DNA from: Arthrobacter sp. ISL-72
Lineage (GTDB): Bacteria; Actinomycetota; Actinomycetes; Actinomycetales; Micrococcaceae
Reading direction: 5' to 3'
Length of the DNA stretch: 64,000 nt
Assembly (NCBI RefSeq): GCF_018613755.1
Contig: NZ_JAGGPP010000016.1
Location: 57,083-121,082 of the forward strand
The notes beneath the pieces were generated by a model. The model was not told the origin of the DNA, did not search any database, and saw only the letters and a program-made list of their open reading frames with translations. Numbering within the stretch: the stretch's first letter is position 1; each line of letters opens with the position of its first letter. Shown here one piece after another: positions 59,920 through 64,000 of this stretch. The position numbers and the translations under genes were made by a program.

Positions 59920-61270
59920 TTCGCAAGACTCAAATCCGAAAAGCGCTCTTCGGGCACCGGCGGACCGGTCACTTGAAAACTCGGCTATATCAGTGGGCAC
60001 TGCCAACAGACTGATACCGATAATTGCAATCATGTTGGTGATCGGGATCACAACGTTGATGGTCTTTAGGCCGATGCAGGCAGCTCTAGCAGTCGCTGGA
60101 CTAATATTCGCATTTGTGGTCGCGCGTTTGGGTATCGATGCGCCACTCGTATGGCTGCTAATTGGGCCGTGGCAGTTTGTACCAGGAGTCGACGCAAATA
60201 TCCTACTCAATCCGTTCTTGTGGGTTGCATTAATCCGTCTCCTTGTAGCTCGAAGAACCAATCCTCACCGTCCAAAGAGGCTTGGTCTGAGCATAGTCGC
60301 CATTCTGCCGATCAGTTACTTAGTCGAATGGCTTTTCTTTGGTGTTGCCGAACCGAGCCTCCTGTTGTGGATGCTGCCCTACATCCCCCTCGCACTTAGT
60401 CTCGCGCTAGTGCCACCAAATCCAGCTGTATTGCAGCGCCATCTGTTCTACGTGGGCATCGCAACGGCCCTCTTCGTCGTCGTGGAAGCGTCATTGGGAT
60501 GGTCATTAAATTCTTTAATGCAGTCAAATATTTCCGTTCAGGAATATCTTCGCAGTGGAAGAGCTCTGGGACCAACTGGCAATCCGCTCTTCACAAGCTC
60601 AATTCTCATGGTCGCCTTTTTTCTCCCTCCTAGGCCAGCATTCTGGATGAGGATATCCCAGGGCATAATATTGGTCGCGACTATTTTGACGGGTTCAAAA
60701 AGTGCGGTAATCGGGTTAGCAGTTGGTGTTCTAGTGCTTGCGATCTCAAAGGGCGTAAAGCGCTTTGCGATTACTTCTGTTGGTGTCTTGGCTGGACTGT
60801 TGGCAGTTCAGGTTGCGGCAGATTCAACATTTAGCAATATATTCCAGCGTTTTGCGGTGTTCTCGGATCTCCGAACCTCGGACCCGGACAGAGCTTTCAC
60901 CACAGATTTCGTATTTGACTGGCTTCAGAAGCATCCTCTCGGCGGGACGCCCATCGGTGCGGCGTTGATAGACAAACGCCTCCTAAGTCCCGTCAGCGGC
61001 GGCTCAAGATTCGGCATTGAGTCCACTTGGCTGGCGATGGCAGCGGACACCGGGATCGTTTTCATCGGGTTGTGCCTTTTCCTCATGCTGGTCTACGTAT
61101 TAAGGCACAGGGCTGACGCGAAGGCACAAGCCTTGTTCGGTTTTGCCGTGAGTCTATTCTTTTGGAATGGTCTGTTCGGAGCCTGGCTGATTGGCCCAAT
61201 GATGCTCATCCTCCTTCTGACGCCACCGGCTGACCCCATGGCTGATCAGCGAAAGAGTATGGAAGACTGA
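59906..61270 (+). CDS. O-antigen ligase/polymerase-like membrane protein (Wzy)
   Basis: A 454-residue protein from GTG 59906, with about ten to twelve hydrophobic segments. The large outer loop region SGRALGPTGNPLFTSSILMV and the ILTGSKSAVIGLAVGVLVLA stretch have the pattern of Wzy/WaaL proteins (P-T-G-N-P and G-S-x-x-A motifs). It would join lipid-linked repeat units outside the membrane. Its stop shares one base with the next ATG. Confidence 0.85.
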   Translation: MLSSSSQDSNPKSALRAPADRSLENSAISVGTANRLIPIIAIMLVIGITTLMVFRPMQAALAVAGLIFAFVVARLGIDAPLVWLLIGPWQFVPGVDANILLNPFLWVALIRLLVARRTNPHRPKRLGLSIVAILPISYLVEWLFFGVAEPSLLLWMLPYIPLALSLALVPPNPAVLQRHLFYVGIATALFVVVEASLGWSLNSLMQSNISVQEYLRSGRALGPTGNPLFTSSILMVAFFLPPRPAFWMRISQGIILVATILTGSKSAVIGLAVGVLVLAISKGVKRFAITSVGVLAGLLAVQVAADSTFSNIFQRFAVFSDLRTSDPDRAFTTDFVFDWLQKHPLGGTPIGAALIDKRLLSPVSGGSRFGIESTWLAMAADTGIVFIGLCLFLMLVYVLRHRADAKAQALFGFAVSLFFWNGLFGAWLIGPMMLILLLTPPADPMADQRKSMED

Positions 61271-62499
61271 TGGCTGCTTTGAGAGCGGTACTTGTTGGTG
61301 GGATTCCCTTGGTACTCGGACGAGTCTTTTCAGCCGTACGGGAACTTTGGCTGGCGCATCAGCTCGGCCCAACTGATCGCCTGACCGAATATGTGGTCGC
61401 ATCTACGGTGTTCCTGGCCTTGGGAGGGCTGCTTTCTGGAGTTGCCTCCGCTCTCATGATCCGAGACAGCGGAAGGGGTAAACATGTCATGCCCCTCGTC
61501 TTGGCAGCTTCAACCGTCATAATTGCAGGCTTCGGTGTATTCGGAGTACTACCGAGTACACGTTTTGAAAGTGGTTTGACCGTTTGGTGCCTAGTCGCGA
61601 TGCTGCCCTTTTTTGCAGCCTATGGCGTAGCCAATGGCAAGCTAATTCGGGAGGGGAAAGTCGTAGTAGGTATGGTGGCAGCCGGCATACAGCCCGCGGT
61701 AGCACTGGGGGTTATGGTGTTACCTTGGACGGATTTGACCACTGCTGCCGCGTGCGGCAACCTGGCTGGAAGCATTCTTATGACGTCGATTGTGTTTCAT
61801 TCTGCTTACAGGGTAGGTCCGTATCCGTCGTTTTGGATCAAGAAAACCACCCTGATGGACGGTTTGGCTATTGTCGCAGTTTCTGCAGCTAACATTGCCT
61901 CCCCTATAATCGACAGGTTTTTTGCGGCTTCGCTTGGAAACTCCGGTCTCGTGTTACTTAACTTAAGTACTATTGTATTTGCTGCGATTACTGGCACACT
62001 CGGCATCGCACTGGGTAACGCAGCTGTGGGTCGATCATTCACGTCGGCTTCTACGGTTAGGACGCGCGAGCCGGTCATTCTAGGGGTTCTCTGTTCTTTT
62101 TGTGTGCTTGGAATGATCATACCCGCGGTTTCATACATAAACTCTAGGACTGAGTATGCTCCCGGCAGTGGTGAGAGCATGGGGCTCTTGCTGGCAATAT
62201 ATTCGCTAGCAATTCCTGTTGCCCTGCTAAACCAAGTTTGGATCCGCGTCTGGAACCGTAAGGCCAGCGTGAGGGACATGCTTAGCCTTGCTGGGCTTCT
62301 ACTGTCTATAAATCTTGTGGGAAACTTTGTGTTTGTGATGCTATTCGGCGTCCTTGGAATTGCTATATCGACGGTCCTCGTGCAACTGGCTCAGTGCATG
62401 TACCTGGGTTCTAAGTGGCATCAGACCGGGCGGGCGGCCGGTTTGGTTGCAACCACTGTAATTATTGGTCTTGTAATGGGTAGGGTAATTAATGCGTAA
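61270..62499 (+). CDS. Oligosaccharide flippase (Wzx/MOP superfamily)
   Basis: A 409-residue protein with about 12 membrane segments. LVLGRVFSAVRELWLAHQLG and FFAASLGNSGLVLLNLSTIV are of the MOP/MurJ-like type. It should flip the lipid-linked repeat unit across the membrane for the Wzy protein encoded just before. ATG overlaps the Wzy stop by one base, and the next gene starts inside its end. Confidence 0.85.
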   Translation: MAALRAVLVGGIPLVLGRVFSAVRELWLAHQLGPTDRLTEYVVASTVFLALGGLLSGVASALMIRDSGRGKHVMPLVLAASTVIIAGFGVFGVLPSTRFESGLTVWCLVAMLPFFAAYGVANGKLIREGKVVVGMVAAGIQPAVALGVMVLPWTDLTTAAACGNLAGSILMTSIVFHSAYRVGPYPSFWIKKTTLMDGLAIVAVSAANIASPIIDRFFAASLGNSGLVLLNLSTIVFAAITGTLGIALGNAAVGRSFTSASTVRTREPVILGVLCSFCVLGMIIPAVSYINSRTEYAPGSGESMGLLLAIYSLAIPVALLNQVWIRVWNRKASVRDMLSLAGLLLSINLVGNFVFVMLFGVLGIAISTVLVQLAQCMYLGSKWHQTGRAAGLVATTVIIGLVMGRVINA

Positions 62500-63694
62500 C
62501 TTTGATTTTTTTAGTGATGCCTTTTTTCCAGATTGGACAGGAGGGCTCCAACGATACGCCACGGAATTGGCAGCGACTGCTGTTGGCAGGGGACACCGTG
62601 GAGTATTGTGGACGCGCGAGTGGCGAGTTGGCGGGCTCGTTGACGTACAGAATGCAATTGATGGTGAAATCAGCGTACATAACCTTCTCGGCAAACTTCC
62701 ACGAAGACTACGCGGAGGAGTGCTTACAATAGCGGCTCTAATTCATGTGCCGGTTGGACGCCCGGCGGGGGACTGCATGGTTTTCCATACTCCTATTCTC
62801 GGTGCCGCCTTTATGGGACGAATGCGGGATCGCAATCAGATCTATGTCTTTCACGCCAGTGCCGGACATGAGCTCCTGACTGAGGCGGCCGCCGTAGGGA
62901 GAGTTTCTCGTTCCGTGAAGCTCAAGGGTGCAGTCCTCTTGCGCTTGGAACGTAGATGTATACGACGCGCTGACGCTGTGGTTGTATTGAGCGATTTTTC
63001 ACGGCGGCTTATCGAGCAATTGCATCCGACTACTAGGCCGCAAAGAGTTGTGGTGATCCCAGGTGGCACTACCGTGGAACCGGAGCTTAGCTCTGATAAG
63101 GACCTCTCTCCACGATCAGGTCGACTGCGAAGAATCGTCGTGTTACGACGATTGGAATGGAGGATGGGAGTAGACATCTTGTTCGAGGCATTTGCAGGAT
63201 CGACTGCCCAAAAAGAGGGGTGGCAGCTGGACATAGTCGGAACTGGCTCCCAGGAGCAGCATCTCAAGACATTCGCTGCTGAACTCGGCATCGGGGATAG
63301 CGTGATTTTTCATGGACGAGTTTCTGAGGAAAAGAAGACACAAATCTTAGAGGCCGCCACGTTATCTGTCCTCCCGACGCGTGCTTTGGAAGGTTTCGGC
63401 CTTGCCACTGTTGAAGCAATGTCACATGGCGTCATCCCGATTGTTACGTCTGCTGGAGCGTCTCCGGAAATCGTGCTGCCTATCGACGAACGATTGATCT
63501 GTGAACCGGCTGTTGAAAGTATTCGTTCGTCGATTGATTACTGGGCTTGTGAACGATCGGACAATGAGCTTTCGGAAATACGCACCGCTTGTCGTACGCG
63601 AGCACAGGAGTTCTCATGGGAATCTGTTTTTGCAGCATATGAAACCCTCATTAAGAGTCTTCCATCCGCTACTTTTGACACGTCCGGGCGGTAA
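62492..63694 (+). CDS. Glycosyltransferase family 4 (GT-B)
   Basis: A 400-residue GT4 enzyme. FFPDWTGGLQRYATELAATA is the N-terminal acceptor-site loop, AVVVLSDFSRRLIEQLH the linker, and LPTRALEGFGLATVEAMSHG carries the donor-site E-x7-E motif. It overlaps the flippase gene by 8 nt and is the last gene of the polymer operon, ahead of a terminator. Confidence 0.9.
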   Translation: MRNFDFFSDAFFPDWTGGLQRYATELAATAVGRGHRGVLWTREWRVGGLVDVQNAIDGEISVHNLLGKLPRRLRGGVLTIAALIHVPVGRPAGDCMVFHTPILGAAFMGRMRDRNQIYVFHASAGHELLTEAAAVGRVSRSVKLKGAVLLRLERRCIRRADAVVVLSDFSRRLIEQLHPTTRPQRVVVIPGGTTVEPELSSDKDLSPRSGRLRRIVVLRRLEWRMGVDILFEAFAGSTAQKEGWQLDIVGTGSQEQHLKTFAAELGIGDSVIFHGRVSEEKKTQILEAATLSVLPTRALEGFGLATVEAMSHGVIPIVTSAGASPEIVLPIDERLICEPAVESIRSSIDYWACERSDNELSEIRTACRTRAQEFSWESVFAAYETLIKSLPSATFDTSGR

Positions 63695-63721
63695 TCGGGT
63701 TCTTCGTGATTCGCGCTGAAT

Positions 63722-63749
63722 GCACAGCCCGCTGTTGGGCTGTGCTTCT
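63722..63749 (+). terminator. Terminator of the polymer operon
   Basis: GCACAGCCC (63722-63730) pairs with GGGCTGTGC (63737-63745), followed by a short T-rich stretch. Confidence 0.85.
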
Positions 63750-63909
63750 AATAATGCCGGGTGGTTTGTTCTGGTTTTGCGTACTTGGCCGTTCCGTTTC
63801 AAGGAGCGTTCCATTTCTGGCCCTTCGCAGATGAGCGTGGTTAGGGCGGTCTGAAAGCGCCGCCGCGGTGTTGGACGTTTTCGGTGCGGCGTGGTGCGGC
63901 GGGAAAGAG

Positions 63910-63969
63910 GTCAGGGCCTCTTTGAATTGGTTGCGACCAAGCAAACCAATACCCAAAAGAGACCCTGAC
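63910..63969. repeat. 60-bp imperfect palindrome before a probable transposase start
   Basis: GTCAGGGCCTCTTTGAATTGG (21 bases, 63910-63930; read as GTCAGGG-CCTCTTT-GAATTGG) pairs with CCAATACCCAAAAGAGACCC plus TGAC (63946-63969), with extra pairing of TTGC and GCAA inside. It ends directly at the ATG at 63970. The pattern fits the end or regulatory hairpin of an insertion sequence, though it may simply be a hairpin. Confidence 0.6.
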
Positions 63970-64000
63970 ATGAATAACTCTATGTCTTGTTCCCGTGAAC
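63970..64000 (+). CDS. Start of a gene cut by the window edge, possibly a transposase
   Basis: ATG at 63970 gives MNNSMSCSRE before the window ends. Ten residues are not enough to name the family. The preceding palindrome and the position just outside the polymer operon make a transposase or integrated element plausible. Confidence 0.35.
   Translation, partial: MNNSMSCSRE

Overview
The window is high-GC actinobacterial DNA, most like Arthrobacter/Pseudarthrobacter (Micrococcaceae). The evidence is the strong G/C third-position codon use, frequent GTG/TTG starts, 4-nt ATGA/GTGA gene overlaps, an actinobacterial LAETG sorting signal, a DtxR-type iron box and a paaABCDE operon. I see no rRNA, tRNA or CRISPR array. 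From about 50 kb to 63.7 kb base composition is visibly more AT-rich, which fits a horizontally exchanged surface-polysaccharide locus.

Layout. 0-4 kb: a TetR regulator (probable PaaR, cut by the window edge), then paaI-paaK and a haloacid dehalogenase. 4.1-16.6 kb: pta and ackA are separated by about 9 kb holding a sugar-acid catabolic island: MFS transporter, FCD-type GntR regulator, fuconate-dehydratase-like enolase, aldehyde dehydrogenase, FAH-family dehydratase, LacI regulator and aldo/keto reductase. The likely route is sugar acid to 2-keto-3-deoxy acid to alpha-ketoglutarate semialdehyde to alpha-ketoglutarate. 16.6-17.1 kb: a 32-bp tandem repeat and an oxidoreductase remnant. 17.2-23.2 kb: GNAT acetyltransferase, then a two-gene unit (acidic internally repeated protein plus an M50 membrane metalloprotease with a PqqD-like N-terminus), then an S9 peptidase. 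23.4-26.6 kb: a structured element, ArsR regulator and CDF metal exporter, a bile-acid-symporter/arsenite-type permease and a STAS-like protein. 26.7-32 kb: LCP glycopolymer transferase, low-molecular-weight tyrosine phosphatase, and efeO-efeB-membrane protein behind an iron box.

32.2-37 kb holds the most unusual operon: a Tat-exported small protein, a free PqqD-like protein, an HprK-like kinase fused to a second PqqD-like domain, a Wzz/BY-kinase and a nucleotidyltransferase. 37-41.7 kb is housekeeping or unassigned (alcohol dehydrogenase, DUF2243, YbdK ligase, FetB-like permease). 41.8-46.8 kb: paaABCDE and an enoyl-CoA hydratase. 46.8-50.1 kb: a PQ-rich membrane protein, galU, a VanZ-like protein and a sortase substrate. 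50.3-63.7 kb: surface polymer locus (DUF4012, WbaP-like transferase, WecB, WecC, two GT4 enzymes, WecG/TagA, acetyltransferase, Wzy, Wzx), consistent with a ManNAcA-containing polymer. The right edge enters what may be an insertion sequence.

Systems link across the window. Matching operators connect the TetR gene, paaIK and paaABCDE. BY-kinase, LMW phosphatase, LCP protein and GalU fit assembly of the polymer encoded at the right. Two separate loci carry PqqD-like (peptide-recognition-type) domains beside small, apparently undescribed proteins, and these are the best candidates for a new system.
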